60,000 bases of DNA. It comes from Cryptomeria japonica (taxonomy: Eukaryota > Streptophyta > Pinopsida > Cupressales > Cupressaceae). The stretch lies in contig NC_081412.1 in NCBI RefSeq assembly GCF_030272615.1, positions 23,220,432 through 23,280,431 of the forward strand, in the 5' to 3' direction. The notes under the pieces are model-generated. The model was not told the DNA's origin. It ran no database searches and saw nothing but the letters and a program-made list of their open reading frames with translations. Position numbers and translations under genes: made by a program. Positions 11,767 through 22,995 of the stretch are shown in pieces; position 1 is the first letter of the stretch; the number at the start of each line of letters is the position of its first letter.

Positions 11767-12668
11767 TGATGTAGGAGCACCGGTGTAGTTCATACCGGTT
11801 GAGCAGTTAACTATGAAATTACTTGGAGATCATGGTATTTCTTCATGTTTGAGAGTTTAGCGTTGTGGATTTGGATTTAGCACCTTGAGTTTGTTATCTT
11901 TATCATGTTTGAGATTCATGGCATTTGGATTTAATTCCGATGAGATATCATTTCCGGTATTGGTCTGGTGTTGATGTGTTCTTACCGGTTAGTCTTGCAC
12001 TGTGTTGCGAGAAGTTGAATTGGGTTGCAGTCTGACTTGTGGATCATTGAGTTATGTTTCTTGTTCCTTGTCCGATGTTCCCAAAGAGCCACGCGATGTT
12101 TTATGCATTTTGGTGATGTTCTTAGTGATTCAAGCCGGCGTGTTATTCTTTACATGTTTCATTATGAACCGGTTGGTCTTAGGCCAACTTGATCGACTTA
12201 TTATTATTTGTGGATGGTATAAAGAGAATTTTTGTGAATCATTTAAGAGGAAAAAAGATGAAAGGTAGAGGACAGAGGTTAGAGATCGAGTGAAGATGTA
12301 GATACTAGTTGGATTCTGGTCTGGTAGGACTGAAGCTAGTAGGGTTGAGGTCTGGATCAATGCAGAATAGTGGAAGTTGTTTTCAGCTGATGATTTGTTG
12401 AGAGGATGATTTGCAGATCATAGATATAAGTTGTAAGAGTTGTTTTGTAATCTTGGGTTGTGGTCCAGCATGTGGCATATGCAATTCATCAAAGTATTAT
12501 AAGCATTTTTTATATTGTTTACCGGTTATGTATTTTGTGATGTTACCGATTATTTTTTCTACTTTATATGTGTTGTGTTACCAGTTACTGGTATATCTTG
12601 CATGGTGTTTGTGTTAGGTTGCAAGGATGGGGCGTCCTTCATTGGAACTCCCTACCTTGATTTCATCA
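11767..12668 (+). mobile_element. Probable solo LTR, ACCGGT-rich
   Basis: Starts TGATGTAGGAGCACCGG and ends GATTTCATCA (TG...CA), 902 bp, with near-matching flanks ttttg (11762-11766) and atttg (12669-12673). Its start resembles that of the chromodomain Gypsy LTR at 49246 (TGATGCAGGAGCATCC). It contains several ACCGG or ACCGGTT motifs and no internal coding region, as expected after LTR-LTR recombination. Confidence 0.6.
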
Positions 12669-12904
12669 ATTTGGCATTTTAATATGTACAAATCAGCTCA
12701 TAACCATTTAAATATACAACGTTTTGCCTCTCAATATGAACAAATTAGCTCATGGGCATTTATATATACAAAAAATGAATATAGAACAATTTGCCAATGA
12801 TATATACAAAATTCTCAAAATCATTCTACCCTGAACCGTAGAATCATTGTAATGCTCCAACAATTGAACACTTGTAGATGACCCAAAATCAATCAAGTGA
12901 ACCT

Positions 12905-13274
12905 TCTAGATCAGCTCTAACCTAAATTGTGTCAAGTATTGCCTCATGGTTGGATTCATGAACTTTCCATAAATTCTTGTTATAAGGTCTACCACGATAC
13001 TTAACCAATTGAATATTTGTTGCAACAACAAGGTTGGGGAAATGGAGAATATGTCTATGTGTTTCAAAGTCCTAAAACAACCAAACATCCAAATTCTTGA
13101 TAGCATATCTCCTAAGCCATGTGTTTGTCATGACAACAGACCCTATTGGGTACTCAATACCCTCTCCGTCAATGATTGTGGTTGTCAATTTTCTTTTAGG
13201 CTCAATACAATGACACAAAAAGTAAAGTGTTCCTTCTTCATTATTCTCTTATGCAACAACCGCATACACATGAC
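12905..13274 (-). pseudogene. Probable 3' exon of DDE-transposase-like gene
   Basis: On the - strand a pyrimidine-poor but acceptable acceptor (TGCAG, 13275-13279) opens a frame of about 120 codons. It contains LYFLCHC, EYPIGSVVMTNTWLRRYA and NIQLVKYRGRPYNKNLW, broken by TAA and two TAG codons at positions where Gln is plausible. It lies downstream of the DDE-like segment at 13717-14926 on the same strand and is read as its continuation. Linkage by splicing is inferred. Confidence 0.5.
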
Positions 13275-13716
13275 CTGCATTTTATAGAATGATAATTAAT
13301 ACCAAAAATAATGTGTGATGTAACAAAATGAGCCAAAAAAATTCCTGCAAAAAAATTAACCAAAAAAATCAACCGATTCCACTAGGTCAGATACATGGTT
13401 GAAATCCACTGATGCTTCCATTTGGTTCAATGGCAGTGTTTTGGGAACTTGATATGTATCAATTGGAACCAACGGTCTACAAGACCATTTGTCAACCCAC
13501 TCTTATGATTCACATTCTTCCCACAAAAAAAAATACATGAAGAGAAAAAACATACAATCTGTCTAGTATAAATTACTAGTGAACTTGCATTTGAACTTCT
13601 AAATGAGTGCATTTCACTCGATCCTGCAAATGTACAATAATTTTGATAGTTTTCAATATTAGATTCACTAATCAACCAAAAATATCTATGAACCATTGAC
13701 ATACCTGCATTACCTG

Positions 13717-14926
13717 GTCCTATTGTAGAGTTACGCCATCGCACAATTATTGTTGCATCTATCAACTCAGCACCACCTTTGTACTTCAGTTCTTCTCTAG
13801 CTAGGGCTTTGTTTACGCATGCTCATGCACCATCATTCTCCCCCTTTCCATGTCCAACCTTAGTGAAATTCCAAAAATATTGCACATTGCTTGTCACATG
13901 CATCCTAGTCAACCAATAGAACATCCTTGCATTCTTGAATTGTGAGGTGCAATTATCTAACCATATTATGTGTTGGTTGTATCATATGTTTCTTTCCCTT
14001 AAATTATAATAGAAAACTTTAAAGAATCCTTTCACAAAATTTTATGAATGAGTGCAATCATCACTTATGTAGAAGTGATACTCTCTTACAACCTTTTTAT
14101 CCTCCTTTATGTTATCATTTGCATGCATGAATGCTATATGTACAAAAATAGAAACTTGTGTAGAATGGTAATACATAGATTGCACTTCATTTTGAGGTTG
14201 TAGTGTATAATTTTAAGCAAAATCAACAATAGACACAATGGTACCAAGATGAAATGTGTCCTTGCATAACTTGAATTGCTCATCTAACCACCAAACTCTA
14301 TGTGTATGCATTATGTACTCATAAACTAGTTTCTCTTGAAACATTTTCATAAATTCAGCTACACATAACGTTTTTCACTAACTCGCGTCTCTTCAATTCT
14401 TTTCCATTTTTAACCTCATATGTGATTATCTTGTATTTTCCAAAAGAAACTAGTTTCTTACCAATTTCATGTGTGCTCTCCAAATGTACAAATCTTGGTA
14501 AATTTTGCAAACCACCACATGTAGCAAAAGAACCTTTCAGACACATCATCTTATAACAAATGCAACCGTCATGTCTTTTACATAGCACACTTGAAATAAA
14601 TTATCTTGGTGACTTAGGAGATGCTTGTATATTGCATTCTTGCAAAACATCATTAGAGTGCAAAGTACAACATATATGATGATAAATATCATAGTGTAAA
14701 ATTCAATATGCATCCTACAACATGATGTGGTGCGTACATGATTAATCTTAACATAAAAATGTTTTGTCATTTCATAAATTCTTTGACTAATTATTATTTA
14801 AGGAAACTTTTGAAGGAATCTTTCATAAAATTTTGTTTGAGTCATATCCAAATAGTGTTTGGCATGTGGCTCACGATTTTTAGATTCAATTTGCCTTCTA
14901 AAAACATCTCTTTGGTTGGGCAAAAC
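13717..14926 (-). pseudogene. DDE-transposase-like gene, central/C-terminal part
   Basis: Reverse-strand fragments in shifting frames give transposase-like blocks: FYVKINHVRTTSCCRMH (about 14700-14750), a Cys/His-containing segment (14588-14360), a first candidate catalytic Asp in IVSIVDFA (codon 14222-14224), a second in WLDNCTSQFKNA (codon 13955-13957), then VGHGKGENDGA (about 13830-13860) and an ATIIVRW block. A possible donor GCAG/GTATGT ends the segment near 13717. The pattern of Asp, Asp and a Gly-His-Gly-Lys motif resembles uncharacterised DDE-type transposases of eukaryotes as I know them, but I cannot assign a superfamily. Stops and frameshifts show it is dead. The gene was cut at 14926 by the Copia element; its upstream part is at 42069-43010. 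Confidence 0.6.
14922..14926. repeat. Target site duplication (left) of outer Copia
   Basis: AAAAC here matches AAAAC at 42069-42073 exactly, flanking the TGAT...CAACA element 14927-42068. Confidence 0.9.
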
Positions 14927-16479
14927 TGATAGTTCTGATACTTAATGTAAGTACAGATCCAATAGCCAACAAGATGAGAGGGGGGGGTGAATCATACAAA
15001 CTTAATTTTCCATAAAAACATCAGATTCAACCTCGGTAACATATACTTCAGTAATATAACCAAAACTGCTAAACATGCAAACTCAAAAGCATATAAACAT
15101 CATAAACCTCATAACACCTGATTTAACATGGAAACCCAAATAGGGAAAAACCACTGTGGGATTTCGGACCCACTAAGAAATATACTCTTCTAGAGTATGC
15201 TCAGCTAAAAGCAAATCCTGTTAAAGATTACAAACACATTGCTAGATGTGACCCGGTTAAGGGATTTCCCTCAGATCTGTTGATCTTCACCTTGTTAGAA
15301 GTGACCTTGTTAAAGGATTTCAAACACTCAATCAGAATGTCACCTTGCTAGAGGGTTTTACAAATAAGACTGTTAAGTCCACTCGGTTAAGAGATTTTTT
15401 GTCACTTCACAAAATAACAATAATAAAAATCTATCTGCAACTTCACATCTAAAATGCTAAAGCAAATTCTTATTTGCTCAATACAATCTAGACATAGAAC
15501 TAATCTTGTCCATCTGTTGGGCTTCTATACTCTGTTATCCAAACAGGTCTTCAAGCTTCTGTGCTCGGTAATCACTATTTAGCATCCATGTGCATACATT
15601 TGCCCGCATGCATTGTTTATCAATAGTTCCTTATTTATAAACAATTAGCTAACCGCTTAATCTCCTTGATCACATTTCCCATGATCAATCATAGCCATTA
15701 GATCTTCAAACTTTGACCAGGTTCAATGTATCCTTCGATTTGAAAATGTTTTACCCTGCCTTGGAACTTGCATACATTTCTTGGAACTTGTGCTAGGCTA
15801 TTGCGGTTCAATCTGAGCTGTAGATCTTCATGCCAATTTTCCTTTGCCATAGATCCATTAACAAACTTCATGCACGACATACCAATCATTTAATCAGTTC
15901 CAGCTTATCAGCTTCCTTCATTAAATAACGCATGTAACCATTTAATGTATTCTGTTACAGCTCGGTTACAACTCGGTAACAACTCAGTAAATACTAAACT
16001 TCACTCGGTAGACATTCTGCCTTCATTAACCGATAGCGATAACCATAGGGTTTACCGACTAGGCTCCTTAGGGTTTACCGACTAGGTTCTTTAGGGTTTA
16101 CCGACTAGGTTCTTTGCTTAGTGACATAGTATAGTATTATCCTTACAATTTACAACATCTGTATGATGTTAAAACAATCTAAACATCATGATCTCATCAT
16201 TGTCTGACTCGGTAATAGTTGCCCATTGAATACCTTATTCATCATATTCTTTCTGTGTCTTTTACCGACATCTTTATACTCTTCAAATCATACTTCTCAA
16301 GATATGGCAACATCATACTGAATTAGAAAATCAATTTCTTGACATCAATGATAAAATAATAATATCAAGACAGTAAACATCCTTAATCAGTTATATCCAT
16401 AATCATCAACAACCTTCTCAATATCCTTATTGAAATGCCAACAATCTCCCATTGTCTGTTATAATGCCAAATGCCAACA
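14927..16479 (-). repeat. 3' LTR of outer Copia
   Basis: 1553 bp, + strand start TGATAGTTCTGATAC and end ATGCCAACA. It is the same sequence as the interrupted LTR at 27757-28455 plus 41259-42068, with small indels. It contains the G-run/GTGAATCA signature (about 14980) and three tandem copies of a unit ending ACCGACTAGGTTCTTT (about 16050-16120). Confidence 0.93.
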
Positions 16480-16491
16480 ATCTCCCCCTTT
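16480..16491 (-). other. Polypurine tract of outer Copia
   Basis: The minus strand reads AAAGGGGGAGAT directly against the LTR edge, the usual plus-strand priming site of plant Copia elements. Confidence 0.85.
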
Positions 16492-16904
16492 GGCATTGAT
16501 GGCAAAACCAATTGATTTGACCTTAAAAAGATTCAAATTGTTGTGATTTTGAAATGCTGAAATGCTCTTTTCCTGTCATCAGAATTCTCCCCCATACATT
16601 AGACTTCTCCTCTTTTCTCCAATCTTCTCCCCTTTTTTCTTCAGTCTTCTCCAGTCTTCTCCCCCTTTGACAACAATGCCAAAAAGTAAAGAACTAAGTC
16701 ATAATTTCTTCCTGTATGAAGTGATTTCCTATTGTTGTGTATCAACTGAGTCTCAGTCAGAGCATTTTGTCTTCAATTCCTGTTCCCTGTATTGTATCCT
16801 GCATTATTTCCTGCACACCTTTAGAAAACATCCTAAAGTGTGTAAATCAGCATCAACTCCTAAAAGATATTTTGTAGAGTCATCGAATTGATGCTTTCAC
16901 TGAA

Positions 16905-17184
16905 CTCGATCAGTGAGTAGAAGATAGGGGTAGGACCCCTAACTTGCTTCTGAGATATTCAAAAGCATCCCTTGGTAGTGGCTTGGTAAAGATATATGCT
17001 ATTTGTTCCTTTGTGCTAACATACTCCAACACCACTTTCTTTCTTGAGCTTCTTCTCTAAGATAATGATATTTGATAGAGATGTGCTTTGTCTTAGAGTG
17101 CATAACAAGATTCTTCAAAATGTTAATGGCACTAGTATTGTCACAGAATATAGTTACTGGCTCGGTAACTTTCTCATTTATTCT
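16905..17184 (-). pseudogene. RNase H C-terminus of outer Copia pol
   Basis: Continues the frame interrupted at 23791. It shows VTIFCDNTSAINILKN with the RNase H Asp, then HSKTKHISIKYHYLREEAQE, a typical Copia RNase H end. A one-base indel near 17038 shifts the frame; the rest, through TKEQIA and IFTKPLPRDAFEYLR, is in the next frame and ends near 16912. The insertion of 17185-23790 separates it from the rest of pol. Confidence 0.85.
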
Positions 17185-17979
17185 TGTTAGGAATCCCACA
17201 AATACTGAGAGGTGGGGGTGAATCAGTATCTAACCGGTGAGTAGAATTTCTTGAATTAAAACATGCAGAACATATTATTACAATGTACCGGTATGCAAGA
17301 AATAATGTAATAAATAGAATTAAGAACATCCACATGAAAAGAACACCATAACACAAGGTTTTAACGAGGAAACCCAGTGTGGGAAAAACCTCGGTGGGAT
17401 TTGTGACCCACAATATTCACTCACTGGCCAATAAGAGAATATTACTTACAATAGGGGCCTGCACATGCAGGAAGGCCAACTGCCTAGAGCTCACTGCTCA
17501 ATGGGAAGTCTCACTAACTTACAATGAGGATTATACAAATCCAATATCTTGTACTACTTTACAATAGCATCTATAATGCCTGATCTAGTACCGGTTGCTG
17601 CTCTGCTTCTTACATAAACCCTTAGTCTATATTTCGCATAATAGGTCTGCCTAATATTTTTCCTTAACGCTTCCTCACTCATTACCAAATGTCTACAATG
17701 GTCTCTTTTATATATAAGAGTCATTTTACAATTTTCCAAGTCGGCTTACAAAGTTTTTACAATAATAAACAATATATAATATAACAAAATCCTGTCGGCC
17801 TCTGTGCCGGTATACTTCTTTTCTTTGTGCCGATGTCAGTGTCCTAAGTGCCGGTGTAGAGTGTGATCTGCTGATGCCGGTATAATGCCTTTGTCGGTGC
17901 CATAGGATTGCAAGGTTGCCATCAATGACAAAACCTTCAATCACATACAATGTCTCATTGGAATGTGCATATGCCAACA
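17185..17979 (-). repeat. 3' LTR of pol-less element
   Basis: 795 bp, TGTTAGGAATCCC to ATGCCAACA on the + strand, equal in length to 22996-23790. Rich in CCGGT motifs. Confidence 0.95.
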
Positions 17980-17991
17980 ATCTCCGCCTTT
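17980..17991 (-). other. Polypurine tract of pol-less element
   Basis: The minus strand reads AAAGGCGGAGAT. It is the outer Copia tract with one G-to-C change inside the G run. Confidence 0.75.
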
Positions 17992-18189
17992 AGCATTGAT
18001 GGCAACACTCATGAGAAATTTCAAAAATGTATCCAAAAATGTGAAGTCCAAAAAAATGTTACCAAAATGTGTGTGCTCCCCCTGAGCATATGATTCCTAT
18101 GATATTGAATTTTCTCATCCCATTACTCCCCCTTTGGCATCAATGACAAAGGTTGTCAAGATTTCAGTAGAGTTTGTAGTTTCAACCTT

Positions 18190-19160
18190 GTAACTGGGTG
18201 GTTACAATTTGAAAAAGATCTCCCAAAATCAAGTTTATACTATCCATAAACTTCTTGCTATCCTTTATTGTTGTCTCTCTTCTCTTCACTATACCGGTGA
18301 GATGTTGCAAATGCTCTGTCGGTGTTTTCTATCCCTGTATTAGTGCCTCAGATACTTCCTTGCGTAGTGATGCTAGATAGTCCAATATTGGACTTAGTTT
18401 TAATCTCAAATGTTTTGCCTTATTCACTATTATTTCTCTCTCTTTCCAATTTAAGTAAATCTTCTTCAAAATTTGTTATCTTCTCCTCAAAAACTGATAG
18501 TGTATCAAGTGAGTTAACAAAATTATCTGCAAGTTTATTGATCTCATCCTATACCTTGCTCATCTTTTTGTCTATATATATAGTCAAAAAGTTTGTCTTA
18601 CAGGTGTCTTTGTACAGAGTTTTGTACTCTTTCAATAAATTACACAATTCCGATAGAAGTGTGTCAAAATTTCTGTTACACTTCTTTATTTGCTCATCAA
18701 AGAATTTTTGCTTTTCAATTTCTACTTTATACTTCAATGACTCTTCCTTTATTTTCTCAATGTTTTCTGTGATATATTTACACAGTGTATCAAGTTGTCC
18801 TAAAGAATCTTTATTGTCTATATTATAGTTAGGATCAATTACCTTCAAAATTGGTATGGTATCATCAATTGCCTTATAAGCTTGTGAGTTGCAGTCTGTT
18901 ATCTTTTTGATTGAATATAATAGTACCTCAGTTACATTAGTTGATTTCTAGCCTGATGATGAACCAACATTCTGAGTACCGCTGGTGGAAGTAACCAAGC
19001 TTGTATTGACCTCTGGTAGGTTTGTTTGTGTTTGCATTTCTTTAAGCAATGGTTTTTCTATTTCTCCAGTTGTCGATGGCACTATTTCCTTATGTTCCTA
19101 TTCCTATTGTTGTTGTTCCTGTTCCAAAGCCTTTTGCTCTGTTTGTTGCATTATCTCAGT
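18190..19160 (-). pseudogene. In-frame continuation of the 767-residue ORF, amber-interrupted
   Basis: The same frame continues with protein-like content: Gln-rich, then a long coiled coil (GQLDTLCKYITENIEKIKEE and onward). It is cut by TAG at 19161-19163, 19104-19106, 19098-19100, 18948-18950 and 18549-18551. Near 18433-18446 a frameshift in a CT run moves the frame, and about 40 further codons run to another TAG (18329-18331). All the stops are TAG, as expected if CAG (Gln) codons decayed. The ancestral protein was probably over 1000 residues. Confidence 0.6.
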
Positions 19161-21464
19161 CTAAGTCTCTACCTTTTGCTCTTTGTCTTCTATCAGTTTC
19201 TCCTGTGTGTTTTCAATTTGCTCAGCTACCGGAGGCTCACTAGTAATGTCAGTCTTATCAGTTGTATCTTTGTCTACCACTATGTTGATCTTTTGAGTAT
19301 CAACATCCACAGTATATAAGACTTTAGGATTAGGATTACCTTCCTCTATATCCATACTCTCAGCTGTCGGTTGATCTTCTGTAGCTATTGTTTTTACCGG
19401 TGGAGTTATCAAAGGAGGTGGGGGTAAGTTGTCTCTAACCTTGATACTAGGTGGTCCACCAACTTTACCTTTACCCTTGACTCTATCTTTCTGATAAAAT
19501 TTTATGGGTTTGGGGTTCCTGTATTCTTCTTGTTTTTCTTTTTCGACTAGGAATATATCCCATCCATTTTTTGTCTCCTCGGTCACCTCATTAACTCTTC
19601 CAACCATTAAAGTAATGTGTCGGTGTGCGGTAGAAAATACTAACCAGTTGGCTTGAGCAATTAGGTCATCAATTTCTTTGGGTGAGTTTACCAGATATAC
19701 AGCAAGTAGCTTTTCAATCTTTATTTTCTTGTCCAGTTCTATTACTGCTTGTCTTCTTGCTTCCAGTCTCTTAAATAGTTCATCTGGAATTTCATTGACT
19801 ACTTCCATCAAAAACTTCTTATACATGTCCATATGTAATACAACACTATTTTCAACTTGTTCTTTTTCATCAGTTGTTAAAGTGTCATATATTTTCTCTA
19901 TATTTTTCAATTTACCTTCCTCTGTAATTTCATTCAGCAGTATATCAAGAGGGGCCAAGTCTTTGTTTGTCCTCTTCTTCTTTTTGGGTGTCATTTTCTT
20001 CTTCTTTGGTGTAGCCTTTCTAACCGGAGATCTCACTGCTTGTTGTTTTTGTCTTGTCCTCCTAGGTGAGGGTGTGGTTGCTGGTGAGGGATCTCTTTTC
20101 CTTACAACTCTTTTGAAAGTTGCAGGCATGTCACTCCCCGAAGAAGTACCTACTGGTGATAGGTGAGTTTCAGGTTGTGGAGCTGCTAACTCATCCTCTG
20201 TTATACCGGTTTTCTTCAACACATCTTCTTTGATGGCCTTTTCTTGTCTGGAACCTTTCCTTACAACTACCTCAACCGTTTTCACTCTTTTCTTTGATTG
20301 TATTTGGCTTTCAATAGTTTCTGCACTACCAAATATTTCTTCCTTAGGTTCTCTAGGGGCTTCTAGAAGTGCTTTAGCATATGTTTCAATTATATGATCA
20401 TCTGTTTCATAGCCCATCTCGGTTACCCAAACTATCCTAGGGATGACTGCTTCCATCCAGATTTCATCCTTCTTGATTACAAAGCATATTTCATCTTTGT
20501 ATTTGTCGACAATATTTTGTGATAACCTGATTCTTTTCTTCATTTTGGCCTTTAATGCTTGAAAGAAGTCATGAATATTGTTTTCCTTGTCTTCTCCCAT
20601 GTTATTGAATAGTTCTGTTAACTGTTTGCCTACCGGTATATCATATCCAAGTTCTTTGTAGCCTATACTGGGAACCTGTTTTGTTATATGTAGCATCAGA
20701 CATACTAATAGATTTCCAAACCTGAAAGTTCCTTTCTTGTCCTTCTTAATCTTTCCAAGGTTGTCAATTAATTCATCTTTTAACCACTCACATATATCAA
20801 TCTTTGCATTAGCTGTGACCATATCATAAACACTCTTAATGCATAAACTTGAAACTGAATTGAGTCTATTTGCATGAGTAGTTTTATACCCTAATATCAT
20901 GCTGATAAATCTTACATTAATGTCTGTTACATCATTAACTCTTAGAGACCTTTTGTCTAATGTTACACCAGTTATATTTGTAACTAGGTCATTGGATACC
21001 TTTTTGGTTTTATCTGGCCTTTTACCGGTGGTTGGTAACCCTGTGACAACTTTCACAACTTCCTTATTGATTTTGTGGATTGCATCTAACCAGAAAAATT
21101 CACCATGTACCCTACTTAAGACTATCCTAATCACATCCTTGGGGAATTCAGGAATGCTAAGGATCTCTGTAAATCCTAGGGTTTCAATGATCTTGTATTC
21201 ATCTTTTACATTGCCAGTTTTATCACATATCACAGTTTTAAACATGGTTTTAATCTCTTCATCTCCTAGTTCCTCAATGTTACAGTGGATGTACATTCTG
21301 GGGTCTTCAGCATAGACAACTCCCTTGGGAATTTGAGAAAAAGCACCTAAGGTATCATCTTTCTTTGCTACCTCGGGAACTAACTGAAATACGGGCCTAG
21401 GTCTTTTTATCACTTCGACAATAGTAGGGTTTGCTATATATTCAATTGCAAAGGTGGATGCCAT
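19161..21464 (-). CDS. Unrecognised 767-residue protein of pol-less element
   Basis: The longest open frame in the window. The first in-frame ATG is at 21464 (MASTFAIEYI); the frame is open upstream to 21605 but without an ATG. I recognise no enzyme motif: no DSG protease, integrase DDE, or YVDD. The N-terminal 300 residues look globular (GEFFWLDAIHKINKEVV, FISMILGYKTTHANRL, GTFRFGNLLVCLMLHITKQ). Around residues 445-500 lies a very basic Pro/Ser/Arg/Lys tract ending in KKKKMTPKKKKR that could be a nuclear localisation or nucleic-acid-binding segment. Near residue 685 is a PPPPLITPP stretch, and the C-terminus is acidic. The style recalls the accessory plant transposon proteins found in some large retroelements, but that is an impression only. 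The frame goes on past a TAG at 19161-19163 (see 18190-19160). Confidence 0.75.
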   Translation of the reverse strand: MASTFAIEYIANPTIVEVIKRPRPVFQLVPEVAKKDDTLGAFSQIPKGVVYAEDPRMYIHCNIEELGDEEIKTMFKTVICDKTGNVKDEYKIIETLGFTEILSIPEFPKDVIRIVLSRVHGEFFWLDAIHKINKEVVKVVTGLPTTGKRPDKTKKVSNDLVTNITGVTLDKRSLRVNDVTDINVRFISMILGYKTTHANRLNSVSSLCIKSVYDMVTANAKIDICEWLKDELIDNLGKIKKDKKGTFRFGNLLVCLMLHITKQVPSIGYKELGYDIPVGKQLTELFNNMGEDKENNIHDFFQALKAKMKKRIRLSQNIVDKYKDEICFVIKKDEIWMEAVIPRIVWVTEMGYETDDHIIETYAKALLEAPREPKEEIFGSAETIESQIQSKKRVKTVEVVVRKGSRQEKAIKEDVLKKTGITEDELAAPQPETHLSPVGTSSGSDMPATFKRVVRKRDPSPATTPSPRRTRQKQQAVRSPVRKATPKKKKMTPKKKKRTNKDLAPLDILLNEITEEGKLKNIEKIYDTLTTDEKEQVENSVVLHMDMYKKFLMEVVNEIPDELFKRLEARRQAVIELDKKIKIEKLLAVYLVNSPKEIDDLIAQANWLVFSTAHRHITLMVGRVNEVTEETKNGWDIFLVEKEKQEEYRNPKPIKFYQKDRVKGKGKVGGPPSIKVRDNLPPPPLITPPVKTIATEDQPTAESMDIEEGNPNPKVLYTVDVDTQKINIVVDKDTTDKTDITSEPPVAEQIENTQEKLIEDKEQKVET

Positions 21465-21830
21465 GATAAAATACCTTTTGTTGCCTTTAGGATGGATGAA
21501 TGCTTGGAGTGTTCTTGCCTCTTGCTCGAAATGCCTTAGCTCGGAATCTTCGCGCTCTTCGTAGTTTTGAAATCTCAATGAAATGGAATGGAGCCAAAAC
21601 CTCAATTTTATAGTGTCTTTTTGCCATCTACCACATTAAATGTAGGACGATTAAGTATTCACTTAACATTGTCTGGCAGTAAAAAGTAATTTCCAACTTC
21701 TTATCTCTAACCGAGGGAATAATAGCACATGTGTCATTAGATTGCCAAACCCTCAAGGAAACTTTCTTCAATTAAATGAAGAACTTCCTGCCAGTGGAGC
21801 ACTGCTCTGTCCTACCGGTGAAGCATCACT

Positions 21831-22924
21831 CTATCCTGTTGGTGAAGCATTGATTTGTTCTACCGGTGGAGGAGTATTCCCAATATTTAGATCAGCTTTT
21901 CTAATCCATTGTTTTGAGAATTCTTGCTTAACCTCTTCAACTTTTTCTTTACCTTTCAAGCTAGAACTTTTGTTGTCTGTCGGTGATCCTTTACTTCTAC
22001 AGAATTTGGCAATATGCCCAATCTTGTTACATGCATAACAAGTTACATTATTCTTATGAATAGCTTTCCCATAACCTATGCCGGTTTGTGTTCTGCATTG
22101 ATTAGATAAATGTCCAAATCTTCCACAAACATAACATCTCACATTCATTCTGCAATTTTCAGAGTTGTGACCAACTTTGTTGCATTTAGAACATTGGTCG
22201 GTGGGTGTGTTGATATTCTGATAATTTCTAGATCTACATTCATTTTCTCTATGACCATACTTATTACAGTTAAAACATTTTCCATTGAATTTATAAGCAT
22301 TAGGTTGTCTTACTGGTTTGTTGTGATCCTGAGTATTTGCAGTACCAGAGCTTTCCCCAACTTCAAAGCCAATTCTATAAGTGTCACCTTTAGGTTTTTG
22401 ATTCTTCAGCAAGGTGCCAAGTTCCTCTGAGCTTTTCTTGAATTTTTCTTTATGTTGATTTGCAATTTCTAGTTCTCTTTCTAAGACTTCTTTTTGTCTC
22501 ATCAGTTCATTTGAGTCATTTTGAGTATGCATCAGATATGTCTTCAACATGTCATTTTCATAGCTAAGTCTTGTGTTCTCATTTGCTGCATCACTTAGTC
22601 TTCTGTCAATTCTTCTTCATTCTTCTTCCTATCCTCAATCTCTTTGCAAAATCTCATAGTCATATCCTGCATCTCATTCTTTGTTGTCATGCTCTCTTGT
22701 TTCAACTTCCTTATCATATCATTAAGTGATTCCTTTTCATCATTCTCATTTTGCAATTTTTCACAAAGTTCTCTTCTCCTCTTTCTTGCAACAGTAAAAA
22801 TTTCTTGAAGTGCCTGACTGATATCCTGAGCTGCCCTTAAATCATCTTCTAGTTTGATATTTTTCAATTTCTCTACATCATAGTCTAAAAGAGCTCCTTC
22901 AAGTTGCTTCATCAGATTTTCCAT
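21831..22924 (-). pseudogene. Gag-like coiled-coil protein with four CCHC knuckles
   Basis: Starts at ATG 22924 (MENLMKQLEGALLDYDVEKL). About 105 residues of coiled coil run to a frameshift near 22600; the next frame continues the coiled coil (MRQKEVLERELEIANQHKEK). Then come four CX2CX4HX4C knuckles: CFNCNKYGHRENEC, CSKCNKVGHNSENC, CYVCGRFGHLSNQC and CYACNKIGHIAKFC (about 22290-22000). It ends at a TAG at 21831 that probably replaced CAG, since a repeat-like tail (SPVGQSSAPLAGS) continues for about 20 codons. Four knuckles are more than the one or two usual in Copia gag. It probably packages the element RNA. The typical N-terminal Copia gag fold (seen at 27373-27633) is missing. Confidence 0.8.
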
Positions 22925-22981
22925 CTTTACCGATGTCAAGATCTTCCTCAAGCTATTAGGCTTCTGAAAATAGAGGACAAG

Positions 22982-22993
22982 GCTCTGATACCA
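22982..22993 (-). other. Primer binding site of pol-less element
   Basis: The minus strand reads TGGTATCAGAGC, two bases from the 5' LTR, identical to the PBS of the outer Copia. Confidence 0.9.
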
Positions 22994-22995
22994 AT

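Noticed and set aside
16050-16120. TTTAGGG-like heptamers suggesting a telomere remnant
   Set aside because: Part of a three-copy ~25-bp repeat inside the Copia LTR; the heptamer is not itself repeated in tandem.
21990-22300. Four CCHC knuckles suggesting a host CNBP/GIS2-type protein
   Set aside because: Located between a Copia PBS and the element's second ORF, preceded by a coiled coil and bounded by LTRs; it belongs to the retroelement.
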